Source of the DNA: Endocalyx cinctus
Lineage: Eukaryota > Ascomycota > Sordariomycetes > Amphisphaeriales > Apiosporaceae
NCBI GenBank assembly: GCA_001600455.1
Contig: BCKC01000003.1
Span: forward strand, 124,001-188,000
Reading direction: 5' to 3'
DNA: 64,000 bases
A program made the translations under genes and the position numbers. Below are positions 37,881 to 49,215 of this stretch, piece after piece; the stretch's first letter is position 1, and each line of letters begins with the position of its first letter. A model generated the notes under the pieces. The model was not told where the DNA came from. It saw only the letters and a program-made list of their open reading frames with translations, and searched no databases.

Positions 37881-38813
37881 TGTTAAATATGCTCTAGCGG
37901 GACATAGAGAGCTATAATAATAGAGACTCTAAAATCAGTTAAAGATGGGCAACTCAAAAGATCCTAGCAACGCAGACTCTCCTTTTTAGAGTTATTAAGG
38001 CCATCTAACCTGTTATTCTTTCCTGATCTCTGTTTGGTTAGGTGTGATAATCAGACTTGCCAGAAGAAAAATTAAGGCAGACGGGTCGGAGGCGTCGAGA
38101 ATAAGCCCCTTTGTCCGCATTACGAATACAACCTTCCCAGAGATCGACTCTTAATAAATTTACTACGTCTTTAGGAGAACGGAGGACCTTAGCCATCAGA
38201 AGCTAGACTTACATTATTAGTTCAGCTTGTCTTTTTTTTCGAGGGGTTTGGAAATGGAACAATCGAACCTCTACCCATTCCATATTGCTGCATGATTAGC
38301 TAGGACGTACGCATAGAAACTCCAATAGGCTTTAGTACTCAAATTATTCTCTGGGATGTGTTTCCATGTATACGTATATATTTACCTCCAAATTCAGCTG
38401 TAGGTAAGCTTCATTTTAGAATTTTCTCGTCTTGTCTCTTTTTTTTTTATGAAGCTGGTAAAAGCATGGCGACTTATTTTCCACCAAAAAAAAAGGTAAC
38501 AAAATGTAATTAGATGACTGTTATCTCTTGTTTCCGCCATAAATAATGTGCAAGTTACTTTGCTCTTGTTTGTCCTTACCCTACCACGTAACCCAAAGAA
38601 GTCACGCATGTTAACATAAACAAAAAGGAAAACTTCCAACGATGTTGTCCCTCTGATTATGCTCTAATTTGACTCTTCTCATTCTCAAGAGTTTTCTATT
38701 TTTGTTATAGAAAATAGCCCACCTGCTTTGTTCCGCTCAAGAAGCATCAGTCTCAAATCATCTTAACATTCCGGTTCTTTCCCCGTGTAACCGAACCCTT
38801 ATACGAGGTAACC
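37881..38813. other. Spacer between GH43 and SET genes
   Basis: In 933 nt I see no gene. Short A/T runs are frequent (38233-38240, 38441-38449, 38486-38494). Confidence 0.5.
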
Positions 38814-39933
38814 ATGTCACAAGAACATCGTAAGTTCACCCGCGTCCAATTTATTGAAATCTATGGATCTACCTGTGTCACAGCCGACTCAATCTCATCG
38901 GCACATTCCTTCCTACTCGTTTTCCAACTAATTATCTGAGTAAGTTTTTATTTTGTTCTAACAAATTCCGCTAGCCTATCGTCGACTCCCTCTTCCCCCG
39001 AACGCGCCCTTTGAGCTGCGACCATCTCCGGGTAGAGGATGGGGCGGTTTCGCCACTCGACCGATCGGGCCGGACGAGATCATATTGACGGAAGAGGCCC
39101 TGTTCTTCATTACCAAACCACGGTTACTCATAACGGAAAATGACATCACTTCCCGCGTTGATCAGTTGTCGGCTTACGGGAAGCAGCAATTCTCCTGCGT
39201 CATCGAGGCCGGCGCGATGCAACACTACGACCATATCGGGACTGCGTTCGGAGCGAACGCCTTCGAGCTCAAGATCGGCGCTCGTGCCGGCGCTCATGCC
39301 GACAGTTGGGGTTTCTTCCCGACCATGTCCCGGTTCAATCACTCTTGCGCGCCGAACTCGCACATACCCGTTAGCCAGGGCCCGTCGCTTGACATACGCG
39401 CGCGTAGAAACATTCGGCCCGGAGAAGAGATCACGTTCTGCTACGCATCAGCCTTCCAGAACTTAACCAAGAGAGAGCGTAACGCCCTGTTAGGATTCGC
39501 GTGCCGCTGCGCGACTTGTTCGCTCACGGGGCAGGCTCGGCTAGCGAGCGATATGCGACGAAGACTGATGCGGGGCCTCGATTACCTCTGCTTCGGAATC
39601 AATCAGCCGGAAATGAAACACTTGGGAGTTCACTTAGCGATGTCTCCGGTCATCGTGGATGCCACGTTGAGACATAAGGCGGAACAGCATCGCTTCCCGT
39701 CGCACAACATTTTCGTCTACGTGATATTACGGGGATATCTAATGAAAGAAGAAGGGCTGATCCAGGGGGGCGAGGAGGCGGCGGAACTCAACAAAGCCGC
39801 CAGTTTAACGCCATATTTCACCAACCCGAAGATCACCAGAGTCGCAGAGGAAGCTCTGGCGCAACCCAGTTGGGTGCTGAGATTCCTCGGCGCTCTTCGT
39901 ATATTTGTCCAGGAGGGGTGGGATCGGCAATGA
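38814..39933 (+). CDS. SET-domain protein, putative lysine methyltransferase (324 aa)
   Basis: The exons are 38814-38829 (five codons plus one base) and 38975-39933. They are joined over a 145-nt intron with a GTAAGT donor, a TTCTAAC branch and a GCTAG acceptor; the spliced frame is 975 nt. The SET domain begins with PFELRPSPGRGWGGFATRPI. It contains the hallmark RFNHSCAPNS, where the NHS...N pattern binds S-adenosylmethionine, and RPGEEITFCYA. A post-SET-like CRCATCSL cysteine cluster follows. The remaining 130 residues are helical. This is the fungal 'SET domain-containing protein' group of unknown substrate, more similar to SMYD-like proteins than to histone H3K4 enzymes. The tiny first exon is inferred from splice signals and a good ATG; the frame could also start elsewhere. 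Confidence 0.82.
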
Positions 39934-41310
39934 TTATGTACTGATCCGACGTGGACTTGGTATAAGAATTCTACTCATTGAAACTATGGATTCCCGTCGA
40001 TTTCAATTTTACGATCAACGGAAGTACGGTGTATAGAGGGCAATTACTTAGAGGGAATAAAAAATTAAAGGAAAGAAAGAAAGAAAGAAAGAAAGAAAGA
40101 AGGGAAACGGTGTTTGCATGTATCCGACCTGAATACCTACCTAGGTAAGTACATGAGGTAGTTAGTTTTAAGGTGCTTAGACGGAACAGATCCGTAATTC
40201 GCCAATTATCCGATGATATGATCGACCAGCTTCGTACAAATACTATACTGTGCAGTACCTATAGAGTACCTGCTAGCCTGTGTGGCTAGGTACGTACGTA
40301 CCTATCTGGCAGTCTGGCTAAGTACTAAATAGGCCTAGAACTATGGATTTTTAGCGGCTTGACGACCCGAGAGCCTGGATACAGGGAATACCCTAGACGG
40401 GGACATTAGAATTTTGACACCGACACTGACACTGACACTTAATACTCCGTACTCCGTACACTGTATTAAATTACATATAGCGTAGTATACAGTATTTAAG
40501 TACCTACCTACCTAGGCTTAAGTAGGTGCTGTAAGTGCTGGTAGGTATCTAAGTACAGAGTACTCGGTACATAGCATAGTGCAGTGGGGGATTGATAATT
40601 CATGGATAATAATTCCCGATATTAGTGTTAAGACACGTATCTAAGTATTCATGCATGCATCCAGTTGCGCAGTACCGTATAAGAATAATTGAGTATTTTC
40701 TTGATTTCTTTGCTTATTCTTATTTTGTTTTTAGTTACTGTGTACGGAGCGTAGACGTAACAAATTACGGAATAGAGAGTGAAACTAATTGATTTCAGTG
40801 GCTGGGGACCGCGTAAGTTATATTAAATTAATGTACCGAGTATACATTTTTTAGTGTACCTTTTACTTATTGTTTATATGTATAAGGTACTTACCAGCCT
40901 ACTGAATTTTGGGTCTTTTTTTTCTCTTACCTCCACTAAAATGGGGGGTTGGGGTAATTTATTGGTACTTTTCTTTATTTTTTTTATTTTTGTAGTGAGT
41001 ATCGGACCACTTTGTGATCCCCTCGTAAAAAAAACCAGCCTCCAAAAATACAAACGATGACGATGAATTTTTAAAAGAGTCAAAAAAGCTTCTTTTTTTT
41101 AATCAATTCGTTTTTTATTTTCTCTCTCTCTCTCTTATTCATTCAATCTTTTTCCCCCATTTTATCTTTCTTGTCGTAATCGGTTAGAAATAATAATAAT
41201 ATTCAAATTGTAAATAAACTTTGATTTTTTTGCTTACTACTTTTTTCACTTTATCTTTTGGTACATAAAAGGAAGAGAAAAAAAAAAAGAAAGGATTAGA
41301 CTGCGGTTTA
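39934..41310. other. Low-complexity spacer with TACCTA-type words
   Basis: This 1.4-kb spacer contains a (GAAA)n tract at 40071-40101 and an unusual density of TACCTA/TAGGTA and GTACGTAC words between 40130 and 40570. Before the next gene there are T-rich and CT-rich runs. There is no coding sequence. Confidence 0.6.
40071..40101. repeat. (GAAA)n microsatellite
   Basis: About seven GAAA units on the plus strand, in the spacer downstream of the SET gene. Confidence 0.95.
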
Positions 41311-42456
41311 ATGGACGATTACCCCACCATGGCTACAATGGCCGCCATGCACTCACCCGGAAGACAACCACGCTCCCAGCAAAATCAGCATCAACGATCT
41401 CAATCGCCGCGCGGTCTTCTGGACGAAGCTCTTCCCATACATCATCGTAGGAGTGGTCCTCAATTCGACAGTCACGACGACTTTTACAATTTCTTAGACA
41501 GCAACAGATCCACCGGAGCCATGGGTGGTCCGAGTCAAGGTCAAAATCACGGCTCGCCCGGAGAAATACGAGCGCCACCTTCGAATCATCAACAACAGCA
41601 ACAACGCATGGCGCAACCTCCTCAGAGCAGACCTCCCGTCACCAATTCATTTCCCTCTCAGAGACCACCTTCTTACTCTAGCACCAGCCGTTCCGAAGAA
41701 TTGCTCGTCGCCGAGAAGGGGAAAGTCCAGCGCCAAAACGGCAATCGCCGACCCGTCAAGCCCGGACAACCCTCCGCTTCTTCCTCGGCACCAAACTCGG
41801 CCCGACCTCCCACGCGATCGGGTTCCCCGCCTTCGCCTACCCACTGGTCGTCCGGTCCCGCCGGAAGGCCCGGATCGTCGCCCCAGCACTCGGCCGACGG
41901 TAGCGGCGGCTCGGCCAGCCGGAACACCATCCCGGGGATGGCGGCGGCGACGGGGACCACCAACCTCAGCACCAACGCCACCGTCGGGGCCGGCATCGAG
42001 CGACTCAAGAGCCCCAGCGTCATGAACTGCGTGCTGCAGCCGCTCGAGCAGAAGGTGCACGAGTACGCGGGCGCGATGGACCGCGAGCGCGAAGAGATGA
42101 CGCGCCTCGACGAGGAGCTGCGCGCCCTGCAGGAAAAGCGCTCTTTGGCCGAGGCCCGCTACGCCGACGCCAAGTCCAAGCACGACGATTACAGCCGCCA
42201 GCGCCAGGACGTCGAGAGGGCTTTGAGGGGCGAGATACCCCAACCGCAGCTGCAGCAACAGTCGCACCAGCAGCAGCAACAGCAGCAACAGCTGCCGCCG
42301 CCTCCTTCTCGACACCAGCACGACGATTACGACGACGAAGACGACGAGCTGGACCCCCCGTACCAGCGACGCTTCACTTCTCAGCAGTCCTTCGGTCGCG
42401 CGTCCCAGAAGACTCGCTCTCGCAACCCTTTCCGTTTCAGCCTGTTTGGAGGCTAG
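41311..42456 (+). CDS. Gln/Pro/Ser-rich coiled-coil protein (381 aa)
   Basis: This is a single exon. The first about 230 residues are disordered: Gln-, Pro- and Ser-rich with many basic-Pro motifs. Residues about 228-310, starting ERLKSPSVMNCVLQPLEQKV, form a charged helical region with heptads (REREEMTRLDEELRALQEKR). A poly-Gln stretch, an Asp-rich patch (HDDYDDEDDELDPPYQRR) and a basic end (KTRSRNPFRFSLFGG) follow. The conserved part is the coiled coil; such proteins are seen across filamentous ascomycetes as uncharacterised. I do not recognise a function; a scaffold or cytoskeletal role would be a guess. High GC and codon bias produce a long antisense frame, which I do not consider real. 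Confidence 0.75.
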   Translation: MDDYPTMATMAAMHSPGRQPRSQQNQHQRSQSPRGLLDEALPIHHRRSGPQFDSHDDFYNFLDSNRSTGAMGGPSQGQNHGSPGEIRAPPSNHQQQQQRMAQPPQSRPPVTNSFPSQRPPSYSSTSRSEELLVAEKGKVQRQNGNRRPVKPGQPSASSSAPNSARPPTRSGSPPSPTHWSSGPAGRPGSSPQHSADGSGGSASRNTIPGMAAATGTTNLSTNATVGAGIERLKSPSVMNCVLQPLEQKVHEYAGAMDREREEMTRLDEELRALQEKRSLAEARYADAKSKHDDYSRQRQDVERALRGEIPQPQLQQQSHQQQQQQQQLPPPPSRHQHDDYDDEDDELDPPYQRRFTSQQSFGRASQKTRSRNPFRFSLFGG

Positions 42457-43664
42457 GGATGTCGGAACCTGCAGTCCGTACAGGTCGGTGCAGGTCGATG
42501 GTCTAGGAAAAGGAAGTCGAGCAGGCTGAGATTTGCTGATTGAAGATAAAAAATGAACGCACAAACAAACAAACAAACAAACAAACAGCAGCCAAAAAGT
42601 TCATCGACATCAAAAGGTGGATAACTATGGTCATGAATATTAATGAAGGCGACAAAATGATGACGGAAGAGCAAACTTACGACCAAAAAACGCATGCACG
42701 CGCGCATATTATTACATTTCGCATTACCGAAAGGTGGCATAACGATATTGAACTTTTGTTGTGTTTAATGGATTTGTCCCCTTTTCTTCTTCTTTCAATG
42801 TATATCGATAGGGAAGGAAGAAATATGGGCGGGAGGATCTCCTACTAGATTAAAAGGTTCAGGGTCAAATTAGAAAGGATGTTCTTTTCTCTTTCATCTG
42901 GTCTATTTACCGTAGGGTTTAGTTTTAAAGGATAATGAATGTATGTTACGTGGGAATGTTCCAGTTACTTGCGCAAATAGAGCGATATATTAATGAGAAA
43001 AATCGTTACTAGAGTCAAGCAATACTGTCATCTTTTTATCTTATTTCATGTCATCGGAGCCAACGATACGATCCAACCAGCCAAGTAACCACACCTGTAA
43101 AGATACCTAAGTACGTATCCTTCTAGCTAATAGCTGACATTGAAATATACCACTACTCAGTAGCTCCCGCCGTCATTTAAGTATCCAACATAACTCGTTT
43201 CGGCGACTATCAATTAGTTCCCCAAAGTAATCAACTGAAGTTTGGTTTGATCTCATATGATATAACTGAAAGCTATCGAACTAGCCCGCCGTAAATTCTG
43301 TACATATAAAATTTAGATAGTCGAAGGTTAATGATCTGACGTATAGAAATTCGATACATCCGTCATGTTCTTCGAGCCAGACATGATGCGCCCAAGCTAT
43401 GGCGATGTAAAATACTACACAAAGCATTCTCTTATCAGACAGCGTAAAGTCTACTTTATCTATATATTATTCTTTTAGGGTAACTACTAAGAGTACTTCG
43501 CACGGAAGGGCAAGAATATAAAGTGCGCTCTGATAGTCATTTTTATTGGATTCTTTTTTTTTTTTCTCTGACTCTTCTTCTCGGCACCTCTTACTTTCTC
43601 ATTCTCTTCCTTGATTTAGTAAGGAGAATTATCCGCACAAATTTCACGATTGAAATACGAAACC
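42457..43664. other. Spacer with (AAAC)n tract
   Basis: These 1.2 kb hold the 3' region of the coiled-coil gene, with an (ACAA)n tract at 42561-42587, and the promoter of the Cys-rich gene. No other gene was seen. Confidence 0.5.
42561..42587. repeat. (ACAA)n microsatellite
   Basis: Seven nearly perfect units, 100 nt past the stop of the coiled-coil gene, probably in its 3' untranslated region. Confidence 0.9.
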
Positions 43665-44477
43665 ATGCGTCTCCTATTTTATTCATTCCTTCTCTTTCCC
43701 ATCAACGTTCTCGCTACGGAACAGTGGTCTCCCTCTCGAGAGTATATAGGGAACTCCGAGTTTGAATGTCACTACAGACGCGGTCCGCCGACTCCGACGA
43801 AGCGGCCTTTCATGGCTCAACCCGAGAAAGAATTTCTTCTCAATCGTTGCATGCACAAATTAAACAGAGGTAAATAATTTAGTTTATTTAAATATCATAC
43901 TATATATCCCAAATTAACGAATAAATATCTTCCTACCAGGGCATTGCGTTTACCCCGAAAGCGCAGCTTGTGACAACTGGGACTTATGGATGAAATGCTT
44001 CCAGCCGGGAGCAGAACCCTACGATCCGAATTTCTGCTATGATGCATGTAGGCCTTGTGTCGAGAATGGCATTATGATTGGCGCGACGGAAGTCAATTGT
44101 GTACGGCATTTTACACATCTAGAGGTATATCCCCGGTTTTCTTTTTCCCATATAAATCCAGATAAGAAATGAATGAGTATACTAACACTTTTTGAATATA
44201 ATTAGTGAGTAGTATTATATGGTCCTCTCTTCTCCTCTCCCCTCTGAAAGAGAAACCTCTTCGCGTTTTTTTTTTTTTTTTTCTCTTCGGCAAAAACTGA
44301 TGAAGGAACAGGGGATATGCGTTACGAAGACCTATTTGTTGTCTAAGATACAAGTGGAACGATCGAGGCTTGCCGGAACATCAAAAGGGAGAACATCTCG
44401 AATTCGTACCCCATCCGACGTACTCGGAGAAGGTGTGGTTTGAGCAGGGAATATATTGCAACGGCTCAGAATCCTGA
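43665..44477 (+). CDS. Small secreted Cys-rich protein (184 aa in preferred model)
   Basis: The preferred exons are 43665-43869, 43940-44123 and 44312-44477 (555 nt). Residues 1-17 are a signal peptide (MRLLFYSFLLFPINVLA), and about ten cysteines are scattered through the mature part. Characteristic stretches are EFECHYRRGPPTPTKRPF, CVYPESAACDNWDLWMKCFQ and CYDACRPCVENGI. Exon 1 and 2 joining is clear. The end is ambiguous: a twin-intron reading gives a tail PEHQKGEHLEFVPHPTYSEKV...YCNGSES. A single long intron gives a basic tail, and stopping after the first simple intron gives an immediate TGA. The composition supports the first. I do not recognise the family; a secreted effector or a wall-associated protein is possible. 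No domain evidence exists for either. Confidence 0.6.
44124..44311 (+). other. Candidate second [D1,2] stwintron
   Basis: The internal intron 44125-44205 has a GTATAT donor, an ACTAAC branch and an ATTAG acceptor. It splits a putative external donor: G at 44124, then TGAGTA from 44206, together GTGAGTA. The external intron would end with GAACAG at 44311 (107 nt once joined). Phase 2 on both sides opens the frame that ends with YCNGSES. A single intron 44125-44311 also leaves an open, but less protein-like, frame. Confidence 0.5.
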
Positions 44478-46248
44478 TTCATCCGTTGGTATCTATCAAT
44501 TCAAGGTGCGTGATTAGGATCGTTCTGATGTTGCACGGTTCCTCCCAGCCATTGATGCAATAACAATTCGCATTTCTTACTTCCTACCCGTCTCTCCGGC
44601 CATATGATAATGATGGTATTCCGTATGCTTAACTATATATCTAGTAATACGAGTAGGCTTAAACACGAACCCTCCAGCGAATTATCTAAAAGAAACCAAC
44701 CAATTCTGGTGGTCACTTGTCATGGCGAAGGAACAGGATCCCATATTTTCCTTTTCACATCATAATTACAGGCATATATATCCGGAACCTCGTACGATTT
44801 ACTTGCTTCGAATTATTATTTACGTCATTAACATCAAAGTCAGTAATAAATATAATACGGATATTTATACGTTGTTTTATTTGGGTCTCTTGCTAAGAAA
44901 ACATCTTTGCTGTCCTTTGACTGACCTTCCTTCTCCACATTTACCCCTGAAAACAAGACGAAGCCCACCTGGACCAGAACGGAGAGCAGAATAGGTCCAA
45001 GAATAGAATAACAGCTAATAATACCTCATCAGAGATATATTTATATTATTGTGAAGAAGAAACCGCAGAAATTTACTTCTTTCAAATAAGTGCAATTTCA
45101 GCTTTGACATTTTCACACTCGTTCAACGGACATTCCTCCCTCCACGTAGCTACAAATTGTTCCATATCCATTACCTTAATCATCAGTTGTCCGGCCTCCC
45201 TTATTCAATTTTGGGTTTGACGCGTTGACGCTAGTCATACTTAAAAGATGATCTGATCCTACCAGAACTTTCAGAGCCTCTACCGCATGTAATTACATCG
45301 CTTCTAGCTCGTTCTATCGACCTTGTTTACGATAACTGACCTCTAGGTTACCCATACCGCTCAGCCTATGTAGGTTCTCTTTCCCCAAAACTTCGATGCA
45401 AGTAATAATCACCTTAAAAACCAATAGTTACTCGAGGTCTTTGTACTTTCCTTGGTTGTTGTATGTATGTGCTAAGTTACCTATGCTGAGCAAAAATGAC
45501 AGGTTGTTCAACCCCGAGCACCTTTTTACGGTCGATGACATTGTACTTTCCGAGATCTTCTACTTATCACCACTAATCCTAACAGCTGTACAAGTACTGT
45601 GACGGGGAAGTGGTATTGAACGGGACCTGGTATCGGAGGCATAAAATTCAGGGGTGGAATCAAGCTCACCAACCTGGTCTGAGAGATTTCCCAATCGTGT
45701 AATTACGTATTACCAGCCCTGGAAGCATTATGAATAGGGTGCTAAGCTCCCTTTTCGATTCATAGAAGTAGATAGATCTTTAAGTCTTAATTAAATGAAA
45801 TATTTACGTAGTACACTCTATATGATTACCAAGCTACCAATCAATCTACCCCTACAAGCTCTAACGCGTTCATAAGGTGTGGAGAAAAAAAACTTTTCCT
45901 GTTGAATTGTATAAAGTGAAAAAATTGGAAAGCAACGAAACTCGGCACAAACCCCCAAATAATTATGCTTAGTCCTGTGGATAATCGTCCATCCCCTATT
46001 CAGCAAATGGCAGTTGATAATTATTCGGTGGAATGCCCCGTGTGCTCTAAAGGATCTGATTAGCCCACCTTCCCGCGTTGCTGCTCCTGAAGTGAATACC
46101 GGTATCTGTTAAAAGTGACGTTGGAAAACCTCCTGCTAGTACCAACAGTTCGAGACCCGGGCTTTCCTGTGGCCGGTAACCTCACCTACTGTATTTTAGA
46201 CATACAATTATATTTAAGGCTTCAGAGCGAGGTAATCTAGGAAATTTC
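44478..46248. other. Spacer with left repeat copy
   Basis: These 1.8 kb between the Cys-rich gene and the NACHT gene contain AT-rich DNA with no supported gene and a repeat copy at 45.6 kb that recurs upstream of the NACHT gene. Confidence 0.5.
45597..45772 (+). repeat. Left copy of NACHT-flanking direct repeat
   Basis: This sequence matches 49745-49920 in the same orientation. The shared core includes TATCGGAGGC, then GGGGTGGAATCAAGCTCACC and GGTCTGAGAGATT. It lacks a clear right terminal inverted repeat, so it looks truncated or more decayed. Confidence 0.7.
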
Positions 46249-49215
46249 TCAACACTTCCCCAATATCCACCACCCAATCTTTCGCCATAGGCTAGGAGAA
46301 CGCTTCCGATAATATCCTTCCTCCTTCTCTTTACATCGTGGTCTCCGGTGGTGTTCTTGTTGATCTGCTTGCACCAATGACTTTGTAGGATGTCGTCTAT
46401 CACCGTGGACCGAAGATCTGTCAGTGTGCCGCCTATGACAGTTGGACCCGTCACGGTTTCGTTGATCTGACGTCTTGTGTGGCGTTCTAGCTTTATGATT
46501 TGATTTTGTTCGGTTTTCGGGTAATTTAATCTGTGTCGATTTTCTAGGAGCCAGCCTTATATCAGAAGGGGTTTGGACTTGATCTAGCTGCTTGACTGAA
46601 CGAGGCGTCTTGTTTTTTGTCTGACCCGTTGATCCTGAATATACCCTTGCGAGTCTTTCCGGAGCATATCTAGAGTCCATTTTCATCTCTACACTTGATT
46701 GAATTTTTCTTTCAGCTTGTTTCTTTGCCTGTATCTCAACAGGTCGGCCATGTATCGTTGGGCTCAGCCCTGAATTCGATGCTAGCGATCCTTCCCTCGT
46801 TTCTGTTGACCAATCTCTCGATGAAAACGACAATGATAACCGTAATGACAAAGGTGATGATGACGACGACGACGATGGTAATGATGGTGATAATGGCGAT
46901 AGTGGTATCCCAGATGATGGACTGGCTGTTTGTTTATTCGTCTTAAAAGGGTCTTTCCCCTTGTTATTAGTTGAAACGGAATTATCCTGACAACGGTTGC
47001 ATTCCAGAGTAGTTATTGGCGACGTGTCTACCGTGGTTGTAATTTCGGTAAAATTAACTGCCTCGTCATCTTTGGTATCATTTATGAACTGCGTAGAAGG
47101 CAAGCTGGCATTGTTAGGTACCCTTGACAGTTGGGCATCTTGCATTTCCGTCGACGAGAGAACCACTGGTTCGGGCCTCAGTTTCCAGTGCTTGATATAA
47201 TCTTTGACGTTGTAGATCGGTTGTATTTTACCGGGGAAATCATCTGCAGAGACTTTTTCATGACACGCCATGGACCAGTGCAAAGCACCTTTATATTCGT
47301 CGTCATTTTTATTTTGAACCTTGAACCATAAACCATCAGCAAAATTATACATCTTCTTAATATGCTCCTGCGTTACTGGCCGGCCCAACTCCAAAGTTCT
47401 CACTGTTGTTGTCACGTAGGCACGTAAAAGGGGCCTCACTTTGTCAACCCAAACCGTATGTGAGATCTCGTTGGGTTTATCTTCCTTCGACCACCTCACC
47501 CCCATCAGCATATGTGTATAGCCGTCCAAGAGTTTATGTTCTGCTACCCAGTTGTGCTGCCGAGCAGCCAGCGGCGCAGTTAATATATCAGCCTGAAGAA
47601 AGTCTAGCACGCTCTTGTGCAAGAAGCTCACTTGTTCTTCGACATCCCACCTGGATCGTTTTGTTGATCGTACTTCTAGCAAGCCCATACAGCACGCATC
47701 GATTCTGTTCTTCAAAACTTGACAGATCCGGCCCTTATCAGACTTATCTCCATCTTGAAAGGATGCCATTGACTTTGCATCATGTGCTGCAGTATATGCT
47801 AATCGTTGGAGGGGTATGCTTCCGCCGGCTGCTTTAACTAGCAGCAGATACCCCAATCCCTCTTCTTGCCTTTTTTCTGTCACTTTCGCCAAGATTTGTG
47901 TGTAGAAAGCTTCTAATCCCTTAGGGAGCTCGTTGAGCCGGGACAATATTGTGTCCATTGAATCACATTGGTTGATTCCTTCGAGAAGCGATTGCACTGC
48001 AAGCACGACCCAAATAAATACCCCTTCCGCATTATTTGCTATTTCATTGATGAGGAATTCCATGGAACTAGACCCACTTTCGGTCTGGATCTCATCTTTT
48101 TGTAGTTCCTGTAACCTTTCATTTTTGCCAAGATGATTTGCGGCGTATTTGCGAATGTCTCCGATTGTTAGTTCTTGGAGCTTAAAACCAGGACAGCCTT
48201 TGAGCAAGGCTTCAAATGGCTTTTCCGGCCGACTTGATACGCATATTTTAACGTGCCTATAGCGGGCCATCTGCATGACCAAGTCTACTATTCCTTTGCC
48301 TGGGCCATCTGCGCGGCCATGATCAGCATCCCTGGAATACTCGTCAAGACCGTCGATAAAGAAGCAAAACTTCAGGTTAAGTCTTCTGCCTTTTTGCGTC
48401 AAAACCTTATTGAGGGCAGATTTCAGGTTCTCCAACGTCCAATACTTGCGGAACCCTTCAATAGTGTGCAATTCGGCATGATGAGGGATTACTATAGGTA
48501 TCAAGGCCCTCTGCTTCGTTAGGCATTGATACAGTAGAGCTCTAAGCAAGCCTCTCTGTGACTTCTGCAGATCGGTCCCACAATATGAAAAGTAAAATCT
48601 AGACACGACCAGATGATCTTCACCTGCCCAGGCTTTGAGGTCTTTGTTGATATTTTCGTTATCACACAAGGCTTTCATCGATGTTGACTTGCCCGAGCCA
48701 GCCTTTCCACTTAAATATAAGGAAGATAGACTTGGGCGGGTTAGATGTAACATCTTCTGAGCTCAGGCTACTTTTCAGAAACTTCCGAACGTTATTATAA
48801 GGCATGCTGTCGCCTGGTAGGTCTCCTAATAGCCATTCTAGACTTTCCCGCTCGGGTGTGGAAATATTATCTTCCCGATCGTAAAAGATATCGAAGCTGA
48901 GACTTTGGGTAGCCATTGTGTCATAATCCAGGGAGGATTTGTCGAATGGTCGAGCTAGTTGCTTGCTGTGTTCTAATAGTCTATTAGAGCGAATTCAAAT
49001 ATGATTTTCTCATGGTTCTGTCCAACGTGATCCCTCTCTTCACGTTTTACGGCCCTTACTTCCTAATTCATCATGAGTAATTATTGTATTCACTTACGAC
49101 TCTTCGATACATGTGCAGAGTCACACTCCGAACATTGATTGTTGCAGATGATTGAGACATTTCCGACATGAACCATCGACTTGTCATAGGCTGCTATGGT
49201 TCCAACTGAGTTCAT
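46249..49215 (-). CDS. NACHT-domain STAND protein (NLR-like) with N-terminal amyloid-like motif; frame discontinuity
   Basis: Exon 1 (49098-49215) encodes 39 residues, including YDKSMVHVGNVSII. Exon 2 (48972 downward) follows a 125-nt intron with a GTAAGT donor, a CTCTAAT branch and a TTAG acceptor. Next come the segment with SFDIFYDREDNI, typical just ahead of fungal NACHT domains, and then the NACHT ATPase: Walker A GKAGSGKS, Walker B FCFFIDGLDEY, and CVSSRPEKPF. Between FLKSSLSSE and LYLSGKAGSGKS the frame changes by one base. Either a 52-nt intron with an unusual GTTTCT donor (48731-48782) is removed, or there is a single-base indel. The C-terminal half has no WD, ankyrin or TPR repeats; it ends in Ser-rich and very basic stretches. 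Such proteins sense non-self and trigger cell death; this role is inferred from the family. Confidence 0.8.

Noticed and set aside
38240..38300. tRNA-like GGTTCGA word on the minus strand
   Set aside because: No matching A box, acceptor stem or anticodon arm around it.
38830..38974. SET gene intron as a further stwintron
   Set aside because: The base before the internal donor is C, so no G remains to rebuild an external donor; the 35-nt second part is too short. A plain 145-nt intron explains it.
41647..42576. 309-codon antisense frame opposite the Gln/Pro-rich gene
   Set aside because: Its composition (Val/Leu/Arg-rich, low complexity) is what the reverse of a GC-rich, codon-biased gene gives; the sense frame has a coiled coil and clear start.
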